Origin: Telluribacter humicola | Lineage (GTDB): Bacteria; Bacteroidota; Bacteroidia; Cytophagales; Spirosomataceae | Length of the DNA stretch: 64,000 bases | NCBI RefSeq assembly: GCF_017355935.1 | Contig: NZ_JAFIQT010000003.1 | Location: forward strand, 565,450 to 629,449 | Direction of reading: 5' to 3' | Part shown: in pieces, positions 41,359 to 50,048 of the stretch | Position numbering within the stretch: position 1 is the stretch's first letter | Layout: each line of letters starts with the position of its first letter | Program-made: the position numbers and the translations under genes | Notes under the pieces: generated by a model | What the model was told of the DNA's origin: nothing | Database searches by the model: none | The model's input: the letters and a program-made list of their open reading frames with translations, nothing else

Positions 41359-43878
41359 ATGAAGCTCATGCATTGTATACTACTTCTAAGTGCCGCTCTG
41401 CTATCTGTAGGAACAGCTTACGCCCAGATTCCTGATGATGAGCAGTCACCCGCCCCCTCTCCGCAGACTACTACCACACAGTCGACAGCAGGAGAAATAA
41501 CCGGTCGGCTACTGCACGAACAGGATGGAGAGCGGCAACCCGTTCCATTTGCCAGTGTGGCACTTTTCAAGACCAGCGATTCCTCAGCGGTAGCTGGTGC
41601 TATCACCGACGAAAAAGGATTTTTCACGATAACCGGTATACCCGATGGTAATTTTTACATGCTTATCCAGTCACTAGGTTTTACAACGTTTCGCAGGGAG
41701 AATATATCTATCTCGCCGGGAGCGCCCAGTGTTCAGCTAGGAACTGTCATGCTGAAACAGAATGCCCGACAACTGGAGGAGGTAAATGTAACGGGCCAGA
41801 AAGCGCTGGTAGAGTACAATCTTGACCGGAAGGTAATCAACGTGGACCGGCTGCCAGCTACCCTCGGAGGTAGCGCACTGGATATTATGCAGAATGTACC
41901 TTCGGTAACGGTGGATATGGATGGTAACCTGAGCCTGCGGGGTAGTGAGAACGTCATTATTCTGGTCAATGGTAAGCCATCTGGCCTCACCGGGCTGGAT
42001 CGCCAGGCTATTCTGGAACAGATACCAGCCAGCAGTATTGAGAGCATTGAGGTAATCACAAATCCCTCGTCCAAATACGACGCCGACGGAGCTGCCGGTA
42101 TACTTAATATAATCCTGAAAAAAGAACAGTCAAGTGGCTTTAACGGAACTGCTCAACTCAACGTAGGTACCCGCGACAAGTACAATGCGTCAATCAACCT
42201 GAACAACCGGGTTAATGAAAAGCTGAATCTGTACACGAGCTATAACTTCCGGGATGTGCGTCGATTTAACTACCGGATTATGGATCGCGAAAACTTCCGT
42301 AACGAAGAGCTGCGGTATCTTGAGCAGCGCACCGATGGAATCAGCCGGGATCTGAACAATAACTTGCGCTTTGGTTTTGACTGGGATGCTACTTCTAAGT
42401 TTGCCCTTACCGGCTCTATTATGTACCGTCCTGAGTACGACCGTGACCGTGATCAGACTATTTATAATAACTTTGACCTGAACCGCCAGTTGTCACAGCG
42501 CATTGTCCGGAGCAACGACGAGGAAGAACGCGAGGCGGGCTTTGACTATCAGTTGGGCATACGCAAGAAGTTCGCCAAGCCCAAACGACTGCTGAGTATG
42601 GATGCTACCCTGGCTACCTCCAATGGTACCGAAGTAGCCTTATTTAACCAAAGTACATTTGGTGCCAACGGCCTGCCTTCGGACCCAGCCTTGCAGCAGC
42701 GGAATACCCGCACCAACAACAACCGGATCGGCGTAATACAACTTGACTTCCTGGAACCGCTCAAAAACAACGGAAAGTTTGAAACCGGTCTTAAGTATAC
42801 CAACCGCTACCTCGACGGAGATTTCCTGTTCGAGAATCGCATTGGAGATGTATTGATGTGGCAGATTGACGAGCGGCTCACAAACAACTTTATCTATGAC
42901 GAACATACCAGTGCCGCTTACGCCAACTTTGGTACCGAAATGAAAAAGTGGAGCTACCAGGTCGGTCTTCGCTTAGAAAACACCCTCTTAAATACAGAGC
43001 AGCGTACAACGGGAGAAAGCGCGCAGCAGAACTATACCTACTTGTTCCCCAGCGCTTTCCTGAACTATGATATCAGTAAGACTCAGAAGATGCAGGTCAA
43101 CTATACGCGTCGTATCAACCGTCCCTGGGTACGGGCCCTGAACCCGTTCGTTGACCTATCGGACCCGCTTAACATTAGCTATGGTAATCCTAATCTACGT
43201 CCGGAGCTGATTAATTCTTTTGAGTTGAGTCACCTGTGGTATGGCAAGAGTACCTCACTGACTACGTCGACCTTCTACCGGGCTAGTACCGATGATGTGA
43301 CCCGCTATCGCCGCTTACGTGAAGATGGCGTAACTGAGCAGACGTTCCTGAACCTGGCCCGTTCCTACTCGTACGGTATCGAGCTGGTGGCGAATCAGGA
43401 TATAGTGCGCTGGTGGAAAGCCAATGGTAACTTCTCCTACTTTTTCCGGAGTATCATAGGCGGTGATCCTGACCTACCCAATGTACTTACCCAGACCAAC
43501 CGTAGCTGGACCGCCCGTGTCAACAACAGCTTTACTTTTGCCAAAGGCTTTGACGGACAGCTTAGCGTCAACTATCGCTCACCATTCATCATCCCACAGG
43601 GGGAGATACTAGGATTCTTTAACGTAGACTTCGGCATGAAGAAAGATGTCATGAATGGCCGGGGTACTGTTAATCTACGGGTGAGTGATATATTTAATAC
43701 CCTGAAGTTCCGCATCCGTACCTACGGTGAAGGCTTTGAGAGCTATATGCTGGGTAAGCGCGAAACGCGGATTGCCTTTATTGGGTTTACGTACCGCTTT
43801 GGGAAGCAGATTAAGCAACTCCAGCGCGAACGCGAACAGCGTGGCGATGGCGGCGACGGAGATATGGAAGACTTCTAA
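41359..43878 (+). CDS. Outer-membrane beta-barrel receptor with carboxypeptidase-regulatory-like domain
   Basis: The ATG at 41359 (MKLMHCILLLSAALLSVGTAYAQ) starts a signal peptide; the frame is open further upstream but without a plausible protein. The mature protein has a Pro/Thr/Gln-rich linker, a regulatory-like domain (GEITGRLLHEQDG, PVPFASVALF), a plug-like domain (NVIILVNGKPSGL, SIESIEVITNPSSKYDADGAAGILNIILK) and a large barrel. The lack of an obvious TonB box, the NPSSKYDADG sequence and the C-terminal part fit the 'outer membrane beta-barrel family' (OMP_b-brl_3) rather than a classical siderophore receptor. The C terminus is Arg/Glu/Gly-rich. The cargo is unknown and the gene is monocistronic. 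Confidence 0.88.
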   Translation: MKLMHCILLLSAALLSVGTAYAQIPDDEQSPAPSPQTTTTQSTAGEITGRLLHEQDGERQPVPFASVALFKTSDSSAVAGAITDEKGFFTITGIPDGNFYMLIQSLGFTTFRRENISISPGAPSVQLGTVMLKQNARQLEEVNVTGQKALVEYNLDRKVINVDRLPATLGGSALDIMQNVPSVTVDMDGNLSLRGSENVIILVNGKPSGLTGLDRQAILEQIPASSIESIEVITNPSSKYDADGAAGILNIILKKEQSSGFNGTAQLNVGTRDKYNASINLNNRVNEKLNLYTSYNFRDVRRFNYRIMDRENFRNEELRYLEQRTDGISRDLNNNLRFGFDWDATSKFALTGSIMYRPEYDRDRDQTIYNNFDLNRQLSQRIVRSNDEEEREAGFDYQLGIRKKFAKPKRLLSMDATLATSNGTEVALFNQSTFGANGLPSDPALQQRNTRTNNNRIGVIQLDFLEPLKNNGKFETGLKYTNRYLDGDFLFENRIGDVLMWQIDERLTNNFIYDEHTSAAYANFGTEMKKWSYQVGLRLENTLLNTEQRTTGESAQQNYTYLFPSAFLNYDISKTQKMQVNYTRRINRPWVRALNPFVDLSDPLNISYGNPNLRPELINSFELSHLWYGKSTSLTTSTFYRASTDDVTRYRRLREDGVTEQTFLNLARSYSYGIELVANQDIVRWWKANGNFSYFFRSIIGGDPDLPNVLTQTNRSWTARVNNSFTFAKGFDGQLSVNYRSPFIIPQGEILGFFNVDFGMKKDVMNGRGTVNLRVSDIFNTLKFRIRTYGEGFESYMLGKRETRIAFIGFTYRFGKQIKQLQREREQRGDGGDGDMEDF

Positions 43879-43880
43879 AA

Positions 43881-43911
43881 GAAAAAGGAACGCTCGGGGC
43901 GTTCCTTTTTC
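43881..43911. terminator. Bidirectional rho-independent terminator
   Basis: A perfect 13-bp stem (GAAAAAGGAACGC with 43899-43911) and 5-base loop, with A-run and T-run on its sides, between convergent genes. Confidence 0.9.
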
Positions 43912-43933
43912 TTTTATATAGTAAGTAAAGTAA

Positions 43934-45304
43934 CTACACTTCCCGAATATCCATCCGGATGCGCCAGTCCTTGGGCAGGTAGTTGTTCATCCGGTTACCC
44001 AGGTTTTTCATCCAACCCAGATTAAGGCCCCGGTGCCGGGCCAGCAGCCAGCCTTTGGGGGCATCGGGCAATACCAGATTTTCTTTTTTTAGAAACTGAA
44101 GGCTCAGATCCCGATCCAGCTCCACGTAAGGCAGATCGGTAGAGATGTCGATACTCAGTGCCAGCGGATGAGCCGGTATAAAGTCTTTGCCTTTGAACTG
44201 CCCGATCTCCCGCATCCATACCCCCTGGGGTAAGATTCTATCCATCATCAGCAAATCCTGACGCAGGGAGGCCGGTGCCATCAACACAGTATCATCCGGG
44301 CGCTGCAGGTAGAAAAACTCGTCCGCGTTTTCCAGCCAGTCACTCATAGCGGCTTCCTGCCTCTTGCCGAGGGGAATCAGTTTGGTAAAATTACGCTGTT
44401 GCTTACCCTGAAAACCTAGCCCCCTCACCTGACGGAAAGCCGCGAAGTAAAAGCCTTCACCGCGTACCAGGTGTGGGTACATCTGGTAACCAATGCCTTT
44501 GTTGACGACATCCCATTCCGCTGGCAAATCCAGCTCAACGGGCGTCAGTCCCTGCTCACGGGCCAGCCATTCGGCATTCTGCTCGTTTTCAAATTCATTA
44601 TAAGTACAAGTACTGTACAGCAGCAGGCCACCAGGTGCTACCAGCTTCACCGCTGCCGCGAGTATACGGCGCTGCCTCGACGAACACATCTGCACGTGAT
44701 CTACCGACCATTCATTCACCGCATCCGGATCTTTCCGGAACAGCCCCTCGCCCGAGCAGGGCGCATCGACCAGTACCACATCAAAATATCCGTTCATACC
44801 CACAAATGACTCCGGATCATAGCTACTGGTGAAGGTATTGGAGTAGCCCCAGCGGTCCAGGTTTTCTTTCAGGATAGTGACACGGCTACGTATTACTTCG
44901 TTGGCCAGCAGCAGACTTCCCTCCGGTAGCCAGGAGGCCAGCAGGGTACTTTTGCCGCCGGGCGCGGCACTCAGGTCCAGGGCTTTGAGCGGGTGCTGAC
45001 GTGGGAATACCTGACGAAGTACCTTCTCCAGTACCATGGAAGAGGCTTCCTGTACGTAGTACCCGCCGGCATGAAAGACAGGGTCCAGCGTGAATACCGG
45101 CCGCTCGGGCAGGTAGTAGCCCTGCGGGTGCCACAGTACCGGACTCAGCCCGGTGGCTACGTCGCCTTCCGCAACCGGTTTGGCCGGATTCAAACGGATA
45201 CTAACAGGCGGCTCCGTTGCCAGAGCCGCCCTAAAAGCTTCAAAGTTATCACCCAGCTGAGCTTGCATTCGTTCCCGAAACGCTTCGGGCAGATGTACAG
45301 CCAT
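43934..45304 (-). CDS. rsmF: rRNA (cytosine-C5) methyltransferase, NOL1/NOP2/Sun family (RsmF-like)
   Basis: A 456-residue protein. The SAM-binding core has DLSAAPGGKSTLLAS, the motif IV DAPCSGEGLFRKDP and the catalytic motif VI STCTYNEFENE, so both cysteines of the family are present. After the core a C-terminal domain of about 150 residues, with LPKDWRIRMDIREV at its end, matches the RNA-binding part of RsmF/YebU. Such enzymes methylate 16S rRNA cytosines. It lies 3 bases after the stop of the M28 peptidase gene, so the two are co-transcribed. Confidence 0.9.
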   Translation of the reverse strand: MAVHLPEAFRERMQAQLGDNFEAFRAALATEPPVSIRLNPAKPVAEGDVATGLSPVLWHPQGYYLPERPVFTLDPVFHAGGYYVQEASSMVLEKVLRQVFPRQHPLKALDLSAAPGGKSTLLASWLPEGSLLLANEVIRSRVTILKENLDRWGYSNTFTSSYDPESFVGMNGYFDVVLVDAPCSGEGLFRKDPDAVNEWSVDHVQMCSSRQRRILAAAVKLVAPGGLLLYSTCTYNEFENEQNAEWLAREQGLTPVELDLPAEWDVVNKGIGYQMYPHLVRGEGFYFAAFRQVRGLGFQGKQQRNFTKLIPLGKRQEAAMSDWLENADEFFYLQRPDDTVLMAPASLRQDLLMMDRILPQGVWMREIGQFKGKDFIPAHPLALSIDISTDLPYVELDRDLSLQFLKKENLVLPDAPKGWLLARHRGLNLGWMKNLGNRMNNYLPKDWRIRMDIREV

Positions 45305-45307
45305 GGC

Positions 45308-46906
45308 TTAAGGTTTATTGCTATCTACTACGATGCGGGCGTCACGATTGGCTAGTTCCCATGCCGTATGGAACACCAGTTTCACAATAGGCGCCTGCTT
45401 GTCGAACATGATCTTCTCCACATCATCCGTAGGACGGTGGTAGTCTTCGTGTACTCCGGTGAAGTAGAAGATAACCGGCACGCCCTTCCTCGCAAAGTTG
45501 TAGTGGTCCGAGCGGTAGTAGAAACGGTTCGGGTCTTTGGGATCGTTGAACGTATAATCCAGCTTGTAGTTGACGTACTTGCTGTTGGCCGCTTCGCTGA
45601 TGGCGTGCAGCTCCGACGACAGCTTGTCTGAACCGATTACGTACACGTACTTCGGATCGTTTTCATGAGTCTTATCCACCCGACCGATCATGTCGATGTT
45701 CAGGTTGGCGATGGTGTTTGACAGGGGCAGCAGCGGGTTCTCAGAGTAGTACTCCGATCCAAACAGCCCTTTCTCCTCCCCTGTCACCGTCATGAACAGG
45801 ATACTCCGGCGAGGGCCGTTTCCGGCTGCTTTGGCCTGGCTGAATGCTTCGGCCAGTTCCAGAATGGATACGGTACCCGAGCCATCATCATCCGCTCCGT
45901 TATTAATCTGTCCGTCGGGTGAGATACCAATGTGGTCCAGGTGGGAGGTTATGACCAGTACCTCGTCTTTTTTGTCAGTACCTTCCATGAAGCCTGCCAC
46001 GTTCTCCGTCTCGATGATCTCGTTGGCGCGCTCCGCTTTCAGCATTACACTACCCGCAGGACGTCCCTTGGTCACTGTCTTACCTGACTTGTTGATATCC
46101 TGCTTCAGTTTATCCAGGTTTTTGGTGCTGGTCTTGAGCAGCTCGGCAGCAATCTCAGGCGATACGGTGAAAGCAGCGGTATTACTCAGCGATTCCTCGA
46201 TAGGCTTCATGGTCATAGAGTTGATCCGACGCGCCATGACCGAACGCTGACGTACCTCCTGATCAAACTCTGACCCACTATTATCAGAGATAATAAATAC
46301 GTACTTGGCTCCTTTGTTCAGGGCCGTAGCTACCTTGCGCTGCCACGAGGAGGGGCCACTCCAGTTGGATCTTTCCGCGCCACCGCTTATGAGGTAGTTG
46401 TCTTTTTCATCCTTCGGCTCTCCGTCAAATACCACTACGGCTTTACCCGATACGTCCAATCCATTGTAGTCGTTGTACTTGGTGCCGTCAATCCCGTAGC
46501 CCGCCCATACGGTAGGTACAGTTACCTCGCCGGGGGTACTCAGCAGGCCACTCAGGTAGAAATCTTTATTCAGATCGTACTTCTGACCGCCTGCTTTCAC
46601 GTATACATCGCCCCAGCCGCGCCGGTATAGCTTGTACTTCTGGTAGTATGATTTAGAACCGTCCGCTTCGGTAGCGATGGGGGTCAGGCCGTACTGTTTG
46701 AAATGCTTCGATACATAATCAGCCGCTTTCTTTTGACCCGGTGAGCCGGTATCACGGCCTTCCAGACTATCCGAAGCTATTATTACGAGGTGTTTCTTGA
46801 GGTCAGCCGGAGTAATGGTGGCGGCGTACTTAGAGGCCACATCCTGCGCCTGCGCTACGGTAGCCACCGTAGCCAGCATACCCGCCCAGATTAGTTTTTT
46901 GTTCAT
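45308..46906 (-). CDS. M28-family metallopeptidase with PA domain
   Basis: A 532-residue exported enzyme (signal MNKKLIWAGMLATVATVAQAQ). The zinc site is complete: SHLDHIGI, GADDDGSGT, TGEEKGLFGS (catalytic Glu and ligand), NIDMIGR and, near the end, RSDHYNFARKGVP. An insertion of about 150 residues before the catalytic core includes GKAVVVFDGEP and corresponds to a protease-associated domain. M28 enzymes are aminopeptidases or carboxypeptidases with two zinc ions. The product probably works in the periplasm or outside the cell. The methyltransferase gene follows directly. Confidence 0.94.
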   Translation of the reverse strand: MNKKLIWAGMLATVATVAQAQDVASKYAATITPADLKKHLVIIASDSLEGRDTGSPGQKKAADYVSKHFKQYGLTPIATEADGSKSYYQKYKLYRRGWGDVYVKAGGQKYDLNKDFYLSGLLSTPGEVTVPTVWAGYGIDGTKYNDYNGLDVSGKAVVVFDGEPKDEKDNYLISGGAERSNWSGPSSWQRKVATALNKGAKYVFIISDNSGSEFDQEVRQRSVMARRINSMTMKPIEESLSNTAAFTVSPEIAAELLKTSTKNLDKLKQDINKSGKTVTKGRPAGSVMLKAERANEIIETENVAGFMEGTDKKDEVLVITSHLDHIGISPDGQINNGADDDGSGTVSILELAEAFSQAKAAGNGPRRSILFMTVTGEEKGLFGSEYYSENPLLPLSNTIANLNIDMIGRVDKTHENDPKYVYVIGSDKLSSELHAISEAANSKYVNYKLDYTFNDPKDPNRFYYRSDHYNFARKGVPVIFYFTGVHEDYHRPTDDVEKIMFDKQAPIVKLVFHTAWELANRDARIVVDSNKP

Positions 46907-47285
46907 TGATAGGTGTTGTATCGTCTTAAATAGTATACAAACGCTGAAAACCAGTTCTTCGTTTGTTTAACAAATAAAGTAAAGCCGCAGGCGAATGCAA
47001 AATAAAGCATCGGGTACTTGGGTTTACCTGCCTATCTGGCATAACAACAACCACTCCATTATTAAAAGGAACGGATAAGGCATATTTAAAGTAAGAAAGA
47101 TAAATCTGAGGTTTCTGTTAAGCAGAAATACAATAGCTATGGAGAGGTAGTAAAGGAGGCTCTTCGGTAATAGGAGATAAGTCCCACAACGGTAAAAAGT
47201 TAAAGTATCTTAAAATAGTATAGTTCATAGTAATGTATATAGGAATTTGCACCATATTGATTCAGCTTTTACAATCACATAGCAC
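46907..47285. other. Gene-free, AT-rich divergent region
   Basis: 379 bases between the M28 gene and the thioredoxin-like gene. I see no gene, hairpin or consensus promoter that I would defend. Its base composition changes toward the AT-rich gene at 47286. Confidence 0.4.
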
Positions 47286-48746
47286 ATGAAATCACCCATT
47301 TCAATTCTCTGCACGATCATTTCCATCCTCTTTGTTGCCAGTTGCATTTCTTCCTCGAAAGAGGATAAAACCGAATTAAATATCTCTTCTCATGAATATT
47401 CTGGAATGGAGGTGTTTCTATCCATAACCGGGGAGTTACCTTCTGGACCTAAAGAAATTCATAAGTCTCAGATTGATTCCTCAGGGCGTGCAAGAATTGA
47501 ATTTATCCATAAGGACACCCTCCATGCACAATTGGTAGTTGGTGACTATGAATTCTTCACGACCCTGTACTTAGAGCCAGGATCTACTATCGAACTTACG
47601 ATTGAGAATGGACTCCCTACCTTTGAAGGGGATTTGAAAATCATCAATTCATATATCAATAAAATTAATTTAACCCAAAGAGATGGACAGAAATATGTAA
47701 ACGCAAATTATTCGAGATATAAAACTGCATCTTCATTAGAGCAACAGGTGTATTTTGATAGCCTGAAAACATTTGGCGCAGAATTAAAAAAGCAGATAGA
47801 AAGAGACAATTCTATTTCAGATCACTATCGACAAATATTAATCGATTATTTTTCTCTTTTTGAAATTACTCAACGCTTGCATTTTGACGCACAAGTCGAT
47901 AGGGATGAGATAAACATCAAGGGTAGAAGTGTCGTTTTAGATTCAACCTTGTCTAATGCGTTTGAAGATTTCAGCTTACAGCCTGAGTACATTAAGTATC
48001 CAAATTACAGATGGTACATAGAGATGAGGTTGTGGCCAATATTTTTTAGCATCTTGAACTACCGTTACGAAAATGGAGTAAAAACAGGGGAGTATGAATA
48101 CATTAAGAGAGCGGTGGTCAGAGACGAGAAATTGAACGATTATCGGGAGCTGCTAATGGCTATGTTTATAGCTCAAATGTCACATAGCGAGGAGATGGAT
48201 TATAGTTTAGGATCAAAGCTTGTATACTCGTTTAAAAAGGATTATCCACAATCAAAGTACTTGACCGAGTTGGAATATATGCTTACCGACTTCTATCAGT
48301 TAAAAAGTGGGATGCCTATGAAGGACATAGAAATGCATGATACGAATGGAAAAGCATTCAGCGCTTCCAGCCTTAAAGGAAATCTTGTATACATTGATGT
48401 GTGGGCAACGTGGTGCGGGCCATGTGTAGATGAATTGAAATATTCCAAAAAGCTATCGAAAAAATATTCAAATCATCCAGATCTAAAATTCCTTTATGTG
48501 TCAATAGATGAGGATGGGGAGAGATGGAAGAAATTTTTGAGAAAAAATGTACAAATTAAAGGATTACACGGTCTACAAAACTCTGAGTTTGTAGCAGACT
48601 CAAACATGATTACTAGTTTGTATAAAATCAGTGGAATTCCCAGATACATCCTGATTGATAAAAAGGGAAATATAATAACTGCTAACGCCAAACGTCCGTC
48701 GGAATTAGTATCTAATAATTACCTGGATTCTCTTTTGGCTCTCTAA
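47286..48746 (+). CDS. TlpA-like thioredoxin-fold lipoprotein, AT-rich
   Basis: A 486-residue protein with a lipoprotein signal ending LFVASC. The N-terminal ~340 residues have no motif I recognise but start like DUF4369-type modules (YSGMEVFLSITGE, RIEFIHKDTLHAQLVV). The C-terminal ~140 residues are a thioredoxin fold of the TlpA/ResA class with the active site WCGPC (Trp376, Cys377, Cys380), followed by FLYVSIDEDGERWKKF and the cis-Pro region SGIPRYILIDKKG. It likely acts as a disulfide reductant outside the cytoplasm. The gene is clearly more AT-rich than its neighbours and uses AGA, ATA and AAA codons often, suggesting recent transfer. Confidence 0.88.
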   Translation: MKSPISILCTIISILFVASCISSSKEDKTELNISSHEYSGMEVFLSITGELPSGPKEIHKSQIDSSGRARIEFIHKDTLHAQLVVGDYEFFTTLYLEPGSTIELTIENGLPTFEGDLKIINSYINKINLTQRDGQKYVNANYSRYKTASSLEQQVYFDSLKTFGAELKKQIERDNSISDHYRQILIDYFSLFEITQRLHFDAQVDRDEINIKGRSVVLDSTLSNAFEDFSLQPEYIKYPNYRWYIEMRLWPIFFSILNYRYENGVKTGEYEYIKRAVVRDEKLNDYRELLMAMFIAQMSHSEEMDYSLGSKLVYSFKKDYPQSKYLTELEYMLTDFYQLKSGMPMKDIEMHDTNGKAFSASSLKGNLVYIDVWATWCGPCVDELKYSKKLSKKYSNHPDLKFLYVSIDEDGERWKKFLRKNVQIKGLHGLQNSEFVADSNMITSLYKISGIPRYILIDKKGNIITANAKRPSELVSNNYLDSLLAL

Positions 48747-48878
48747 CTAAAATAACCTTGGGTAGGTAAAGCTTCCTTAAAGAAAAAGGCAAAGTCCGGC
48801 GAGTCACATCTTTGTGGTTTCTGCCATTGACGGCGGTTGCGACTCCACGACAACAACGTTAATATAGCAAAATTCGGA

Positions 48879-48909
48879 TTGGAAGCCTCTCTTCACTCTA
48901 GTACCTTTG
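48879..48909 (+). promoter_or_regulatory. Promoter of the AraC-methyltransferase gene
   Basis: TTG (48879-48881) and TACCTTTG (48902-48909) are 20 bases apart, fitting the Bacteroidota -33/-7 pattern, 21 bases before the start codon. Confidence 0.55.
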
Positions 48910-48930
48910 ATTGGTAAATAGACTACTACT

Positions 48931-49812
48931 ATGGAAGAGCTAAACAGCCAACTACTGGACTACCAGCGCATCGAAAAAGCCATCCGCTATATCGGGGAGA
49001 ACTATAAGCGGCAACCCAGCCTGCGGGAGATCGCGGATCATGTGGCGCTGTCTGAGTACCACTTTACTCGGCTGTTCAGTAGGTGGGCGGGTACTAGTCC
49101 GCAGCGCTTTATGCGGTACCTGACCAAGGAGTTTGCCAAGGAACAACTGGTCCGGGAGGTGAATCTGTTTGACGCTACCTACGCCTCGGGCCTTTCCAGC
49201 CCCAGCCGCCTGCACGACCTGTTTGTGACCTACGAAGCCATGACTCCCGCCGAATTTAGGGCGAAGGGCGAAGGCCTGACTATACGTTACGCCTTCCACG
49301 AGACGCCCTTTGGCGCGTGCCTGCTGGCTATGACCGAGCGGGGTATTACGGATCTGCGCTTTGTGGAAGATGAAAATCGAGCTACTATACTGGAACAACT
49401 ACGCACCGACTGGCATAATGCCACCTGGCAGGAGGCCCCTGACGATACCCTCCCCCTGATCCAACAGATCTTCAACTCCACCGACGCTACATCAGATCGT
49501 CCTATTACCATGCTGCTGCGGGGTACTAACTTCCAGATCAAGGTATGGGAAGCCTTACTGCGAATACCCTTCGGGAAGATGGTGAGCTACGATAATGTGG
49601 CGCAGTACATTGAACAACCGACTGCCCAACGCGCGGTGGGTACAGCCATCGGCAGCAACCGGATAGCCTACCTTATTCCCTGCCACCGGGTGCTACAGAA
49701 GGTAGGAGGGCTGGGCGGTTACCGCTGGGGCACGGCCCGCAAGCAGGCTATGCTTGGCTGGGAAGCTGTGTGGACTCAGCCGGTGGTACAGTCTGAGTTG
49801 GACCTTTCTTAA
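48931..49812 (+). CDS. AraC-type regulator fused to O6-methylguanine-DNA methyltransferase
   Basis: A 293-residue bifunctional protein. Residues 10-110 form an AraC helix-turn-helix domain (PSLREIADHVALSEYHFTRLF). Residues of about 115-290 are an Ogt-type methyltransferase: GTNFQIKVWEALLRIPFGKMVSY and the acceptor motif PCHR with Cys251. The order is that of Ada without its N-terminal zinc domain that takes methyl groups from phosphotriesters. It therefore should repair O6-methylguanine by suicidal transfer to Cys251, but it lacks the Ada sensor cysteine. The gene is monocistronic with its own promoter. Confidence 0.92.
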   Translation: MEELNSQLLDYQRIEKAIRYIGENYKRQPSLREIADHVALSEYHFTRLFSRWAGTSPQRFMRYLTKEFAKEQLVREVNLFDATYASGLSSPSRLHDLFVTYEAMTPAEFRAKGEGLTIRYAFHETPFGACLLAMTERGITDLRFVEDENRATILEQLRTDWHNATWQEAPDDTLPLIQQIFNSTDATSDRPITMLLRGTNFQIKVWEALLRIPFGKMVSYDNVAQYIEQPTAQRAVGTAIGSNRIAYLIPCHRVLQKVGGLGGYRWGTARKQAMLGWEAVWTQPVVQSELDLS

Positions 49813-49917
49813 CACTGGCTTAACATCCCATTTGCATTTCTCTCAGATTAATCACTCTTTTTTCAAAAACAATGGATTTAAAATTGTAAAAAACTGTTAT
49901 ACAGAGAATAAAGTCCG

Positions 49918-49925
49918 TACCTTTG
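49918..49925 (+). promoter_or_regulatory. -7 promoter element upstream of typA
   Basis: TACCTTTG matches the TAnnTTTG consensus 123 bases before the typA start, leaving a long leader. A -33 partner at the expected spacing was not evident. Confidence 0.4.
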
Positions 49926-50048
49926 CGGCTTATTTGGGTAAAAAGGCCTTTTGAGTAATAGCTTCATAATGAAGCCCTGGTGGTCAGAGTAGCAGGCTGA
50001 ACTCTTTTGCCCGATTATCTATTAGAACTGAAAACAGTAATAAAATAC

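Noticed and set aside
48799-48844. Imperfect inverted repeat GAGTC...GACTC before the AraC-methyltransferase gene
   Set aside because: Arms of only five bases and a long loop; too weak to call an element.
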